From assembly GCF_900110875.1 (NCBI RefSeq), contig NZ_FOFM01000002.1, positions 372,001 to 436,000 on the forward strand: a stretch of 64,000 nt of DNA, read 5' to 3'. Numbering within the stretch: position 1 is the stretch's first letter; every line of letters begins with the position of its first letter. Under the pieces are notes generated by a model. That model searched no databases, had not been told where the DNA came from, and saw only the letters and a program-made list of their open reading frames with translations. This DNA comes from Pseudovibrio axinellae (GTDB lineage Bacteria; Pseudomonadota; Alphaproteobacteria; Rhizobiales; Stappiaceae). The position numbers and the translations under genes are program-made. This document shows positions 1 to 9,079 of the stretch, piece by piece.

Positions 1-161
1 CTGAGCTGTGAAGTCGTGCAACCGTCCTGCAATGCAAGCGCTTGCAACACCATTGATTGAACCGGTGTAAGTCCAAGCCCTTCAAGCTGCTTTTTATAAA
101 AGCGGGCGCTACGCCTGGCACTGCGTGAGAGCAAGTAAAAAATGCAGTCATTTCCGTGCAT
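1..161 (-). CDS. MarR-family transcriptional regulator, N-terminal part (runs off left edge)
   Basis: Read on the minus strand from an ATG at 161, 53 codons are open to the window edge. The protein begins MHGNDCIFYLLSRSARR and continues through YKKQLEGLGLTPVQSMVL. This is the N-terminal helix and the start of the winged-helix domain of MarR-family regulators, with the typical LGLTPVQ-x-MVLxAL pattern. An AAGGGC stretch lies about 8 bases upstream of the ATG. A 15-bp perfect inverted repeat lies 11 bases upstream of the start, so autorepression is likely. The wing and C-terminal helices are outside the window, so the ligand class cannot be judged. Family assignment is from sequence pattern only. 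Confidence 0.8.
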   Translation of the reverse strand, partial: MHGNDCIFYLLSRSARRSARFYKKQLEGLGLTPVQSMVLQALALQDGCTTSQL

Positions 162-172
162 GGGCGGCCCTT

Positions 173-211
173 ATATATTTTGTATGCCAAATATTTGCAT
201 ACAAAATATAT
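173..211. promoter_or_regulatory. Large inverted repeat, candidate MarR operator
   Basis: Two 15-base arms (173-187 and 197-211) are exact reverse complements, each containing TTTTGTATGC or its complement, around a 9-base AT-rich centre. The repeat sits directly upstream of the MarR start at 161, where autoregulatory MarR operators usually lie. That the MarR protein binds here is inferred from position. Confidence 0.7.
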
Positions 212-400
212 TGCAGTAAATGATACTTTGGAGGAAGAGAGAAAGCGACAGGCGCACCTGACGCCTCCGCCCTATGAGCGGTTAGGACGCTTTTCGAGTT
301 TTAGGCAGCATGACTTCAAAACCTTCAAAGCGAGGCCCACCAAGAAAGAATTTGGCGCGTTGAGCGGCTCGCTTTTCGTTGGCCTTATAGAGGTGTCGGC

Positions 401-484
401 TCACCGTTGTTTTATGGCGACAAACAAGAGCGCAAAAACCATAAAACAGAATCCCATAATCATACTCACTGCGATTGTTAACAT
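401..484 (-). CDS. 27-residue hydrophobic single-pass membrane peptide
   Basis: An ATG at 484 (minus strand) opens a 27-codon frame ending in TGA at 401. It is preceded by a near-ideal ribosome-binding site, AGGGAGG, five bases before the ATG. The peptide starts MLTIAVSMIMGFCF and ends in a short basic tail (AIKQR), giving one membrane helix with a positively charged C-terminus. I do not recognise a family. Small subunits of transporters have this size and shape, but no transporter gene is adjacent: betB ends about 230 bases upstream behind its own terminator. The strong RBS is the main reason to call it. Confidence 0.5.
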   Translation of the reverse strand: MLTIAVSMIMGFCFMVFALLFVAIKQR

Positions 485-650
485 AGCGTCCTCCCTAAAT
501 GCGCTAGTCGTCTCTTCTAGGTTGGACCGAGATAAGCACTGGGAATATTAGCAATGTATGTGGATTGAATTTCAGGGATTGCCTAGGGCGTTTTGCAATA
601 AAACCGAAGCTTCAGCAGTCGCATTGCCTCAGTATTATTAGGCCTTTAAA

Positions 651-677
651 ATGAAAATAGGAGCCGAAGCCCCTATT
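651..677 (-). terminator. Rho-independent terminator of the bet operon
   Basis: A 9-bp stem (656-664 with 669-677, one mismatch) closes a CGAA/TTCG tetraloop. Read on the minus strand it is followed by TTTTCATTTT. It lies 35 bases beyond the betB stop codon. Confidence 0.75.
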
Positions 678-711
678 CTCTTGTGTTTATCTTGGTGCGT
701 GAGTAACTCGC

Positions 712-2208
712 TTACCAGCCAGCCTCAACATCTCCCATCTCAACATAGATACTTTTGACCTGAGAGTACTGGTCCAATGCCCACTGGCCGTTCTCGCGTC
801 CAATACCGGAATTTTTGAAGCCACCAAACGGCATTTCTACTGGTGTCAGGTTGTAGTTGTTGATCCAGCATGTGCCAGCTTCCAACTGATCAATAACCCG
901 GTAAGCGCGCTGAATGTCTTTGGTGAACACCGCAGCTGCAAGACCGAATTCGGTGTCGTTAGCGCGGCGGATGACATCTGCTTCACCATCAAAGTCCAGC
1001 ACACACATCACGGGACCAAAGATCTCTTCGCAAGCAATGCGCATGTCGTCTTTAACTTCGGTGAAGACTGTTGGTGCAACAAAGAGGCCTTCGCCTAAAC
1101 CGTCGACCTGTGGCCGGTTGCCTCCAGTAAACAGCACCGCACCTTCGCTTTGCCCAACACTGATGTAATCCATCACTTTGTCTAGCTGCGGCTTGGAAAC
1201 CAGTGGGCCAAGCTGAGTATCTTCATTCATCGGGTCACCAATGATGATTTTCTCAGTCCGCTCTTTGAGGCGCTTGAGGAATTCAGCTTTGATAGAGGAG
1301 TGAACAAAAACACGTGTGCCGTTAGAGCAGATCTGACCGGTGGAGTAGAAGTTACCGTTCATTGCTGCTGCAACTGCGTTGTCGATATCGCTGTCTTCAA
1401 ACACGATGATAGGAGACTTGCCGCCCAGCTCAAGGCTCATATGTTTAAGCTGTGAAGATGCTTTCTCAGCAACCTTCTTGCCTGTTGGTACAGAACCCGT
1501 CAGGGAAACCTTGGCAATCTCAGGGTGAGCGACCAACGTAGCAGCGGCATCCCGGTTTGCTTGTACAACGTTAAACACACCATCTGGAAGCCCAGCTTCA
1601 CGGAAGATTTCAGCCAGTTTAAGCGCAGACAGGCAGGTCACTTCAGAAGGTTTGAAGATCATTGCATTGCCAGCGGCCAGAGCCGGTGCAGCCTTCCATG
1701 CTGCGATCTGGATCGGGTAATTCCAAGCGCCGAGACCAAGGCAAATGCCCAATGGCTCACGCTTTGTCATGGCGTAAGAGCCGCCCAGATCAATGTGCTC
1801 ACCGTTCGTCGTTGCAGCAACACTTGCAAAATACTCCAGCGCTTCCGCACCAGAAGCAGCATCTGCTACGAGAGTTTCTTGAAGCGGCTTGCCCGTATCA
1901 AGCGTTTCCAACTCGGAAAGCTCGCGGTTGCGCTCACGCATAAGGTCGGCTGCTTTGCGCAGAACACGGGAGCGCTCGGAAGGTGCGGTAGAACGCCAGA
2001 TCGCAAACCCGGCACGTGCAGCAGAAACGGCCTTGTCCACGATTGAAGGCGTTGCGGAGTGAACCCGCGCAATCACTTCCTGTGTTGCAGGGTAAAGGCT
2101 CAGGATCTCCTCACCCGTTGTATCTTCAACGTAAGTGCCGCCGATGAAGTGAGAACCACTAGGCTGAGCACGTAGGGTTTCGTTTGTCAGAGTATCTGTT
2201 TTCGTCAT
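712..2208 (-). CDS. betB: Betaine aldehyde dehydrogenase
   Basis: Oxidises betaine aldehyde to glycine betaine with NAD(P)+, the second step of osmoprotectant synthesis from choline. It is a full-length aldehyde dehydrogenase of about 498 residues. Visible family motifs are the GAWNYP and FKPSE cofactor-binding segments, LELGGKS with the general-base Glu (about residue 260 from the ATG), and [10 protein letters not shown] with the catalytic Cys (about 294). The C-terminal [15 protein letters not shown] motif is intact. I prefer the ATG at 2208, which gives an MTKTD start. A GTG at 2223, directly after the betA stop, would add five residues. It is the last gene of betI-betA-betB. Assignment is firm because of the neighbouring choline genes. 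Confidence 0.96.
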   Translation of the reverse strand: MTKTDTLTNETLRAQPSGSHFIGGTYVEDTTGEEILSLYPATQEVIARVHSATPSIVDKAVSAARAGFAIWRSTAPSERSRVLRKAADLMRERNRELSELETLDTGKPLQETLVADAASGAEALEYFASVAATTNGEHIDLGGSYAMTKREPLGICLGLGAWNYPIQIAAWKAAPALAAGNAMIFKPSEVTCLSALKLAEIFREAGLPDGVFNVVQANRDAAATLVAHPEIAKVSLTGSVPTGKKVAEKASSQLKHMSLELGGKSPIIVFEDSDIDNAVAAAMNGNFYSTGQICSNGTRVFVHSSIKAEFLKRLKERTEKIIIGDPMNEDTQLGPLVSKPQLDKVMDYISVGQSEGAVLFTGGNRPQVDGLGEGLFVAPTVFTEVKDDMRIACEEIFGPVMCVLDFDGEADVIRRANDTEFGLAAAVFTKDIQRAYRVIDQLEAGTCWINNYNLTPVEMPFGGFKNSGIGRENGQWALDQYSQVKSIYVEMGDVEAGW

Positions 2209-2223
2209 TTTTAAATCCAACAC

Positions 2224-3873
2224 TTACCGTTGTTCTGTCTGCCAGTTTGGGTGTACCCATGCCTGCTGGTCACTGGCAGGAAGCATACCTTTTCCTAAAA
2301 TATGGTCAGCAGCCTTTTCGCCAACCATGATTGAAGGTGCATTGAGGTTGCCGTTTGTAATCTGCGGGAATATGGAGCTGTCTGCAACGCGCAAGCCGTC
2401 GACGCCAATGACGCGACATTCGCTATCAACCACCGCACTTGCGTCAGAAGCATCGCCCATTTTACAGGTGCCACATGGGTGGAAAGCACTTTCCGCATGC
2501 TCTTTGATGAAGGCATCAAGCTGATCATTCGTTTGAACATCACTGCCCGGCTGGATTTCCTTACCGCGGTACTGGTCAAATGCCTTTTGTCCAAAGAGCT
2601 CGCGCGTCAAGCGGATGCACTGACGGAAGTCTTCCCAATCGTCTTCATGGCTCATGTAGTTAAACAAGACGTTTGGTTTGTCCATAGGGTCTGCTGATTG
2701 CAGTGTCACGGAGCCGCGAGACTTTGAACGCATTGGACCAACATGAACCTGGTAACCGTGCCCCTCTGCTGCTGCCTGTCCGTCATATCGGACCGCAAAT
2801 GGCAAGAAGTGGAACTGAATGTCAGGGTACTGCACACCAGCTTTGGAGCGAATAAAGCCGCAAGTTTCAAAGTGGTTTGTTGTGCCCAGTCCAGCTTTAC
2901 CAAACAACCACTGTGCACCGATCAGGCCTTTAGAAATCAAATTCCAGTGCTTAAAGAGCGTAATAGGCTGCGTACAGGCCTGCTGAATGTAAAGCTCCAG
3001 GTGGTCCTGAAGGTTTGCACCAACGCCTTTGCGGTCCGCAACCACATCAATTCCAAGAGCAGAAAGAGCACTCGCATCACCAATACCAGAATGCATTAGC
3101 AGTTTTGGTGAGTTGATTGAAGAAGCTGAAACGATGACCTCGCGGGTGCATTTGAGCTGATGCACCTGGCCTCCTCGCATGTATTCAACACCAACAGCGC
3201 GTTTGTCTTCCATAAGGACACGCAGTACGCGCGCTCCGGAAATGGTCTCCAGGTTTTTGCGACCTTTGATCGGCCATAAATATGCGTTGGATGCAGACCA
3301 GCGGCGGCCCTTGTGCACCGTCATTTCCATATCGCCAAAGCCTTCTTGGCGATAACCGTTGTAGTCTTCAGTACGGGCGTATCCAGCCTCTTCACCTGCC
3401 TGCACGAATGCATCGTAAAGTGGGTTCCAGCGTGTGCCACGAGAAACATAAAGAGGTCCGGACTTGCCGCGCCAGCCAGCCTCGCCCTTTGTGTTCTCAA
3501 GACGCTGGAAGTAAGGGAGAACATCCTGGTAGCCCCAGCCCTTCGCACCCATCTCTTCCCAGGTGTCAAAGTCGCAGGCATTACCGCGCACATACACCAT
3601 ACCGTTAATGGAGGAAGAGCCGCCAACCACTTTTCCGCGTGGCAACGCAAGCTTTCGTCCACCCAGATGTGGCTCGGGCGCACTCTCATAGCCCCAATCA
3701 TAACGGGACATGTTCATAGGGTAAGACAGCGCCGCAGGCATCTGGATGAAGGGGCCGATATCCGAACCACCGAACTCCAGCAAAACGACTTTGTTCTGGG
3801 GATCTTCAGAAAGCCGGTTCGCCAGAGCGCATCCAGCAGAGCCTGCACCTATTATAATGAAATCTGCGGTCAT
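2224..3873 (-). CDS. betA: Choline dehydrogenase (GMC oxidoreductase)
   Basis: FAD-dependent, membrane-associated enzyme that oxidises choline to betaine aldehyde. The 549 residues are the usual length. The N-terminus has the FAD-binding GAGSAGC motif in [16 protein letters not shown], followed by the GMC signature [20 protein letters not shown]. The C-terminal half has the active-site region [12 protein letters not shown] and the [17 protein letters not shown] motif. It lies between betI and betB on the same strand, 37 bases after betI and two bases or less from betB, so it is cotranscribed and presumably repressed by BetI when choline is absent. No sulfatase (betC) is present in this window. 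Confidence 0.96.
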   Translation of the reverse strand: MTADFIIIGAGSAGCALANRLSEDPQNKVVLLEFGGSDIGPFIQMPAALSYPMNMSRYDWGYESAPEPHLGGRKLALPRGKVVGGSSSINGMVYVRGNACDFDTWEEMGAKGWGYQDVLPYFQRLENTKGEAGWRGKSGPLYVSRGTRWNPLYDAFVQAGEEAGYARTEDYNGYRQEGFGDMEMTVHKGRRWSASNAYLWPIKGRKNLETISGARVLRVLMEDKRAVGVEYMRGGQVHQLKCTREVIVSASSINSPKLLMHSGIGDASALSALGIDVVADRKGVGANLQDHLELYIQQACTQPITLFKHWNLISKGLIGAQWLFGKAGLGTTNHFETCGFIRSKAGVQYPDIQFHFLPFAVRYDGQAAAEGHGYQVHVGPMRSKSRGSVTLQSADPMDKPNVLFNYMSHEDDWEDFRQCIRLTRELFGQKAFDQYRGKEIQPGSDVQTNDQLDAFIKEHAESAFHPCGTCKMGDASDASAVVDSECRVIGVDGLRVADSSIFPQITNGNLNAPSIMVGEKAADHILGKGMLPASDQQAWVHPNWQTEQR

Positions 3874-3910
3874 TGTTTTCTCTTGGGCTTATTAGCCGTA
3901 TTCCGGTTTA

Positions 3911-4510
3911 TTATGGGGTCTCGGGAGCGTTAAAGCTCTTGAGGCATTTCTGGACGTAATCCTGCACCAATATGGTCGCTGGAGCGCCATCTGAGTGACT
4001 GGTCGTCAGCACACATTGCAGCCAGAGTCCGTCAATCATCGCCGCGGTGCCCTCCGCGGCTGCAATTGCTGCGTCGCGGTCAGTTAGGCGATGGTATTCT
4101 GCGGTGAGGTTGGAGATCAGCCTGCGATGGTAGATCTGCAAAAGGCGGCGAGTTTCCGGTTCAATGCGTGCGACAACATAAAATGCAAACCATGCTGAGA
4201 TGATTGAGGGCTGGAACTGCTCGTTGCTAAAGTTGGTATGAATGATCGCGTCGATCCGTTCTACCGGTGACTTTGCTTTTAACAAACGCTTTCGAGACTG
4301 CTTGCTCAAGTCCTTAAGCAAATAGCTCATGGTTGCATTGAAGACAGCTGCTTTTGAGCCAAAGTAGTGATGCGGAAGACCCGTTGAAACAACAGCATTC
4401 TTGGCAATATCTGCCATAGTGGTCGCAGCGTAACCCTTTTCATGGATAGCTTTGATAGTGCCCATGATAATCGAGTTTTTGCGTTCCTCTTCCATTCCAA
4501 CTTTAGGCAT
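3911..4510 (-). CDS. betI: TetR-family choline-responsive repressor
   Basis: Represses the choline genes and is released by choline. The protein starts MPKVGMEEERKNSII, the conserved BetI N-terminus. A TetR helix-turn-helix follows (TTMADIAKNAVVSTGLPHHYFGSKAAVF), then an all-alpha ligand domain, giving about 199 residues. I use the ATG at 4510 because MPKVGME is the conserved start. A GTG at 4525 would add five residues. A perfect 14-bp palindrome 30 bases upstream is the expected operator, positioned to control both this operon and the divergent choXWV operon. Identity is supported jointly by sequence, neighbours and operator. Confidence 0.95.
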   Translation of the reverse strand: MPKVGMEEERKNSIIMGTIKAIHEKGYAATTMADIAKNAVVSTGLPHHYFGSKAAVFNATMSYLLKDLSKQSRKRLLKAKSPVERIDAIIHTNFSNEQFQPSIISAWFAFYVVARIEPETRRLLQIYHRRLISNLTAEYHRLTDRDAAIAAAEGTAAMIDGLWLQCVLTTSHSDGAPATILVQDYVQKCLKSFNAPETP

Positions 4511-4540
4511 GTGCAGCACACTCACTTCGGATTTATTTTT

Positions 4541-4554
4541 ATTGAACGTTCAAT
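4541..4554. promoter_or_regulatory. BetI operator palindrome
   Basis: ATTGAACGTTCAAT is a perfect palindrome. With the adjacent CAATCAAT it resembles the known BetI box, whose core on the other strand reads TTGATTGAACGTTCAAT. It lies in the betI-choX divergent intergenic region, 31 bases from betI and about 230 from choX. Confidence 0.85.
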
Positions 4555-4782
4555 CAATAAAAATAGTTCTTAGATCATTTTGGAGCATTTGAAAAGTAAA
4601 GCCTTCGATTTCATCGTAATTTATATATCGGCAAGTCCTTGCCTTTAGTCCAGCGTGTGTTTATTAGCTTATGTGAACCACGAAATTTGAAAATTTAATT
4701 GTTTGACAGGGAATGGTTAGGCTGTGTTTTCTACCAAAAATTCCTGTTTTACTGAATAAATATCGAAAATGGGGATATATAC

Positions 4783-5739
4783 ATGGGTGTTGCTAGTAAA
4801 CTGATAAAGAAACTGTCCACTTCTGCTTCGGTACTATTACTAATCACTGGATCAACTTTCGCCGCAGAAGCAGAAGCCTGTAAAACGGTCCGCTTCTCCG
4901 ACGTGGGCTGGACTGACATCACAGCCACCACAGCAACTGCAACATCAGTTTTGGACGCGCTTGGTTATGAAACAGATGTAAAAGTACTATCTGTTCCAGT
5001 GACTTATGCATCCTTAGCAAATAATGATATCGATGTGTTCCTTGGCAATTGGATGCCAACAATGGAAGCTGATATCACCAAATATCGTGAAGCTGGTACC
5101 GTCGATACTGTGCAAACCAACCTGGTTGGCGCCAAGTATACTTTGGCTGTTCCTAAGTATACCTACGATAAGGGTTTGAAGGACTTTGCAGACATCGCAA
5201 AATTCTCTGGAGACCTTGATGGCGAGATTTACGGCATCGAAGCTGGTAACGACGGCAACCGTTTGATCCTCGATATGATCGAGAAAAATTCATTCGGTTT
5301 GAAAGAATTTGATCTGGTCGAATCCTCTGAGGCTGGCATGTTGTCCCAGGTCGCGCGTAAAACTCGCAAAGACCAGGACATCGTCTTCCTCGGCTGGGCA
5401 CCGCATCCAATGAACTCCAATTTCGAACTGAAGTACCTCACCGGTGGTGACGAGTTCTTTGGCCCGAACTTTGGTGGTGCAGACGTTCTTACCAACACGC
5501 GCGCTGGCTACTCTGCTGAATGTGCGAACATGGGCAAGTTCCTTCAAAACCTCACCTTCTCCCTTGAAATGGAGAACGAGATCATGAACGGAATCCTCAA
5601 TGATGGTGAAGAGCCAACAGACGCTGCAACAGCTTGGATCAAGAAGAACCCTGAGTCTCTTGATAAATGGCTTGCTGGCGTGACTACTTTTGACGGTAAA
5701 GATGGCTTGGCTGCTGCGAAAGCTGCATTCGGCCTCTAG
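4783..5739 (+). CDS. choX: Choline ABC transporter periplasmic binding protein
   Basis: Captures choline in the periplasm for the ChoWV importer. A Sec signal peptide (basic MGVASKLIKK, hydrophobic core, cleavage near FAAEAEA) precedes a type-II binding fold of the glycine-betaine/choline family. VRFSDVGWTDITATTA and a later FLGWAPHPMN are typical. Length is 318 residues, normal for ChoX. The ATG at 4783 has a GGGG stretch about 10 bases upstream. It is the first gene of choXWV, diverging from betI and sharing the BetI operator region, so induction by choline is expected. A hairpin directly downstream probably lets this gene be expressed above the permease. Confidence 0.94.
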   Translation: MGVASKLIKKLSTSASVLLLITGSTFAAEAEACKTVRFSDVGWTDITATTATATSVLDALGYETDVKVLSVPVTYASLANNDIDVFLGNWMPTMEADITKYREAGTVDTVQTNLVGAKYTLAVPKYTYDKGLKDFADIAKFSGDLDGEIYGIEAGNDGNRLILDMIEKNSFGLKEFDLVESSEAGMLSQVARKTRKDQDIVFLGWAPHPMNSNFELKYLTGGDEFFGPNFGGADVLTNTRAGYSAECANMGKFLQNLTFSLEMENEIMNGILNDGEEPTDAATAWIKKNPESLDKWLAGVTTFDGKDGLAAAKAAFGL

Positions 5740-5762
5740 GCATCATTACTGAGAATAGATTG

Positions 5763-5796
5763 TGAGGCGGATGCGATGAAATCGCGTTCCGCCTCA
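5763..5796 (+). promoter_or_regulatory. Intercistronic stem-loop between choX and choW
   Basis: TGAGGCGGA (5763-5771) pairs with TCCGCCTCA (5788-5796), and GCGAT pairs with ATCGC inside it, giving a long stem with a short loop. There is no U-tract. Such hairpins after binding-protein genes usually protect the upstream mRNA or partly terminate, giving more binding protein than permease. That role is inferred. Confidence 0.65.
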
Positions 5797-5853
5797 TGCC
5801 GTTTTCCATGGCGCAAATGCGCTGACACACAATAATAAAATCTGAGGTTTCCC

Positions 5854-6702
5854 GTGGAGTGGCTGACAGAGCACAAACTACCTATCGGCAAATGGGCCAA
5901 ATGGGCAGTTGACTGGCTCACTGACAATGCAAGTGGCTTTTTTGATGCAATTTCCGTTGCAATTGAATGCCTTATCGAAAGCGTCCTTTGGCTGTTACAA
6001 GCCCCTCACCCGCTCGGGATTGTTGTTATCGCAACAGGCCTTGCATTTGTTGTCAGACGGTCCTTTGTTTTCTCTGCGTTTGTCGCGCTCAGCCTGTTGT
6101 TGATCATCAACCAGGGATACTGGGACGAAACGACAGAAACACTGGCGCTTATTCTAAGCTCCACCTTCATTTGTATGCTGATCGGCATTCCGGTCGGTGT
6201 GTATTCCGCTCATCACCCCAAGTTCTTCTCTTGGGTGCGTCCTGTTCTGGATTTGATGCAGACAATTCCGACCTTTGTTTATCTGATCCCTGCCCTGATC
6301 CTGTTTGGTCTCGGTGTTGTTCCAGGTCTGATCTCGACAGTGGTCTTTGCTTTGCCTGCTTCTATTCGCCTGACACAGATCGGGGTGGCCTCTACGCCGC
6401 AACATTTGCTGGAAGCTGGCGAAGCCTTTGGCGCGACTTACTGGCAAAAGCTCTTCAAAATCGAGCTTCCATTTGCGCTGCCTAATATCATGGCTGGCCT
6501 GACACAGACCATCATGTTGTCCCTGTCCATGGTTGTGATCGCCGCCCTTGTTGGCGCGGACGGCCTTGGCGTGCCAACACTTCGTGCATTGAACACAGTG
6601 AACATCGCAAAAGGATTTGAAGTTGGTATCGCAATCGTTCTGATTGCTATTGTGCTCGACCGTTTCTTCAAAAGCTCAGAAGATAAGGGTGGCAAAAAAT
6701 GA
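5854..6702 (+). CDS. choW: Choline ABC transporter permease
   Basis: Inner-membrane subunit of the choline importer. It starts with GTG at 5854 (protein MEWLTEHKLPIGKWAKW, the usual ChoW N-terminus), with TGAGGT about 6 bases upstream. The 282 residues contain about six hydrophobic segments. The EAA loop (EAGEAFGATYWQKLFKIELPFALPNIMAGL) contacts the ATPase. It overlaps choV by four bases (ATGA), a sign of translational coupling. Known ChoW/ProW proteins form homodimers with two ChoV/ProV ATPases. Confidence 0.94.
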   Translation: MEWLTEHKLPIGKWAKWAVDWLTDNASGFFDAISVAIECLIESVLWLLQAPHPLGIVVIATGLAFVVRRSFVFSAFVALSLLLIINQGYWDETTETLALILSSTFICMLIGIPVGVYSAHHPKFFSWVRPVLDLMQTIPTFVYLIPALILFGLGVVPGLISTVVFALPASIRLTQIGVASTPQHLLEAGEAFGATYWQKLFKIELPFALPNIMAGLTQTIMLSLSMVVIAALVGADGLGVPTLRALNTVNIAKGFEVGIAIVLIAIVLDRFFKSSEDKGGKK

Positions 6703-7742
6703 CCAATCCTGTTGTTTCCTTCAAAAACCTTTCCATTGTTTTCGGCGATCAGCCTGACGCTGCCCTGCCCTTAATTGACGCCGGCAAAACCCGCGCTGAA
6801 ATTCAGGACCAAACCGGCCAGCTGGTTGGTGTTGCCAACGCAACCTTCGACATCCAGCAGGGCGAACTTCTCGTTCTCATGGGCCTGTCCGGTTCTGGCA
6901 AGTCCACCCTGCTCCGCGCCATCAATGGACTTAACAAGGTCTGCCGTGGCGAAGTGCTCGTTGCTGATGATGGCGAGCAGGTCAACCCAACCACCTGCTC
7001 TACCTCGCGCCTGCGTAAACTACGCCGCGAACGTGTTGCCATGGTATTCCAGCAGTTCGGCCTTCTGCCTTGGCGTACAGTGCGTGATAACGTCGGTTTT
7101 GGTCTGGAGCTTTCCGGCATTCCAAAAGCTGAGCGCTTGCAGCGTGTTGAAGAGCAATTGGAACTTGTTGGCCTTGGTGACTGGGGCGATCAGTATGTGC
7201 ATGAGCTTTCTGGCGGTATGCAACAACGTGTTGGCCTTGCGCGTGCATTTGCAACAGATGCGCCAATTCTTTTGATGGATGAGCCCTTCTCAGCGCTGGA
7301 TCCCCTTATCCGTAGTCGTTTGCAGGATGAGCTGCTGGAGCTGCAGGAAAGACTACACAGAACCATCGTGTTCGTGAGCCATGATCTCGACGAAGCTGCC
7401 AAAATCGGCAACCGCATCGCGATCATGGAAGGTGGTCATGTAGTGCAGATCGGTACTCCGCAGGAAATCGTGAAGAAACCAGCTGATGAGTATGTTGAGT
7501 CCTTCGTCGCACACATGAACCCGCTCAATGTTCTGCATGCAGAAGACGTCATGACTGATCTCTCGCAGATGAGTGCTGATGTGATCGTGGGCGTTGAAGA
7601 GATGCCAAAGTGCACAGCAAAGCAGATGATCCGCGAAGTGATTGAAATGAAACGCCACAGCGCAGGTCCAATCGCGGTTTATCGCGGAGACCGCCCGGTC
7701 GGTATCATTCGCGAACAGGAAATCATGGACTGCTTCGTTTAA
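6699..7742 (+). CDS. choV: Choline ABC transporter ATP-binding protein
   Basis: Powers choline import. Motifs in order are Walker A GLSGSGKST (residues 62-70), Q-loop VFQQFGLLPW, signature LSGGMQQRVGLARA, Walker B ILLMDEPFSALDP and the H-loop FVSHD. The 347 residues include a C-terminal extension with CBS-like content (VYRGDRPVGIIREQEIM), as in ProV/ChoV, which may sense osmotic state. The start codon overlaps the choW stop. The operon ends here with a strong terminator. Confidence 0.95.
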   Translation: MTNPVVSFKNLSIVFGDQPDAALPLIDAGKTRAEIQDQTGQLVGVANATFDIQQGELLVLMGLSGSGKSTLLRAINGLNKVCRGEVLVADDGEQVNPTTCSTSRLRKLRRERVAMVFQQFGLLPWRTVRDNVGFGLELSGIPKAERLQRVEEQLELVGLGDWGDQYVHELSGGMQQRVGLARAFATDAPILLMDEPFSALDPLIRSRLQDELLELQERLHRTIVFVSHDLDEAAKIGNRIAIMEGGHVVQIGTPQEIVKKPADEYVESFVAHMNPLNVLHAEDVMTDLSQMSADVIVGVEEMPKCTAKQMIREVIEMKRHSAGPIAVYRGDRPVGIIREQEIMDCFV

Positions 7743-7768
7743 GAGGCAGAACATGCATCGATTCGACA

Positions 7769-7799
7769 CAGGCGCATCTGCAAAGATGCGCCTGTTTTC
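7769..7799 (+). terminator. Rho-independent terminator of choXWV
   Basis: A perfect 11-bp GC-rich stem (CAGGCGCATCT with AGATGCGCCTG) closes a GCAA tetraloop and is followed by TTTTCGTT, 27 bases after the choV stop. Confidence 0.9.
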
Positions 7800-7916
7800 G
7801 TTAGCCTAAGAGTTGCTTTAGAAGAATAATGCTCACTCAACCCTCGGGTGTTTGCGTAATTTGACGAGTGGAATTACAGAGAAAGACGTTTTTATTTAAA
7901 TAAATTGGATCGTGCC

Positions 7917-9077
7917 ATGACTATTGAAGTTGCTCAGGAAAATCCGGGTTCACCAAAGCGGAGTTATATTCTCTTTTCTGGTGGTTTGTTCTTCGGACGT
8001 ATTATGGCATGGGTCACTCTGACGGTTGCCACGCTGGGTATTTATCGCTTCTGGGCGATGACGGGCCTGCGCAGATCTCTTTGGTCCGCGACCCACCTGG
8101 AAGGTGATCATCTTCGCTACCATGGCACGGGCAAAGAGCTTTTCATTGGTTTTCTGATTGCTCTGGCGATCCTGATACCATTCTACGCGCTTGGTTTCGG
8201 CCTCCAGTTTATGGGGCCGATTGCAACAATCGTTGGTTTCGGTATCATGTTTGTTGTTGGTTTTCTGCTGACACCCTACGCACTGTTCCGCCGCCGCCGA
8301 TACCTGCTGACCCGTACAAGCTGGCGCGGCATTCGCTTCCACATGCAAGGCTCTGCATGGCGTTATGTAGGCGCATGGCTTTTCTGGACTATCTTGTCAG
8401 TCATTACTTTGGGTATCGCTTTACCATGGCGCATGGCCAAGCTGGACAGAATGCTGACTGAAGTCAGTTACTTCGGAAACCAGCGTTTCAGTTATTCAGC
8501 GACAGCGAAGGACTACTTCCGGGCATTGGTACTTGTTTATGCGATCTTGTTTTTCCCAGGTATCATTTTGTTATTGGCAACAGTATTCACGCAAGGTAAA
8601 TCACTTGCCTTGCTGCCTATAGTTCTAGTCCTCGCAGTGTTCTTAATGCCTCTTGCTATGGCAAGCATCTTCCGCCTGCAAGTCAACTCCACAAAGATCG
8701 GCGATGTCGGCTTTGAGAGCTATATCGGCGCTTCCAAATTCTACGGTGCCTACATTATTCATGGCGTGCTCGTCGGCGTGGGTGTTTCAATTGTAGGTGC
8801 GATTGGTACTGTGTTGGCTCTAACCGTTGGAGTCCAACTAGAGCCGCAGAATGGCTTTTTCAGCCTGGCTTTCCTGCCAGTTTTTGCCCTTTATTACGGT
8901 GTGCTTCTCTTCGCAAACATGATGGTTTTGCAAGTTATGCTGTTTGAGTGGAAGATGAGCAGCATGGTAGTCATCAACGCGCACAGCGTAAAGGATGCAA
9001 TTGCTGCTGGTGATTTGGAAAATGCAGTCGGCATGGGGCTCGCTGATACACTTGATGCAGGATTTGAAGTGATCTGA
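7917..9077 (+). CDS. DUF898 (YjgN-family) multi-pass inner-membrane protein
   Basis: Function unknown. The protein of about 386 residues has roughly eight to ten hydrophobic segments. It shows the repeated DUF898 pattern around aromatic and glycine-rich turns: SGGLFFGRIMAWVTLTVATLGIYRFW, and a second copy near WLFWTILSVITLGIALPWRMAKLDR. FRRRRYLLTRTSWRGIRF is also typical of the family. I choose the ATG at 7917. A TTG at 7905 would add four residues but has no better RBS. It is followed two bases later by an M48 metallopeptidase, and this pair is a recurrent arrangement. A shared role in membrane protein quality control is inference. Confidence 0.85.
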   Translation: MTIEVAQENPGSPKRSYILFSGGLFFGRIMAWVTLTVATLGIYRFWAMTGLRRSLWSATHLEGDHLRYHGTGKELFIGFLIALAILIPFYALGFGLQFMGPIATIVGFGIMFVVGFLLTPYALFRRRRYLLTRTSWRGIRFHMQGSAWRYVGAWLFWTILSVITLGIALPWRMAKLDRMLTEVSYFGNQRFSYSATAKDYFRALVLVYAILFFPGIILLLATVFTQGKSLALLPIVLVLAVFLMPLAMASIFRLQVNSTKIGDVGFESYIGASKFYGAYIIHGVLVGVGVSIVGAIGTVLALTVGVQLEPQNGFFSLAFLPVFALYYGVLLFANMMVLQVMLFEWKMSSMVVINAHSVKDAIAAGDLENAVGMGLADTLDAGFEVI

Positions 9078-9079
9078 CC

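Noticed and set aside
156-551. 131-codon frame on the plus strand near the left end
   Set aside because: It runs over the MarR start, its operator palindrome and the small minus-strand peptide, has no family pattern, and its content looks random.
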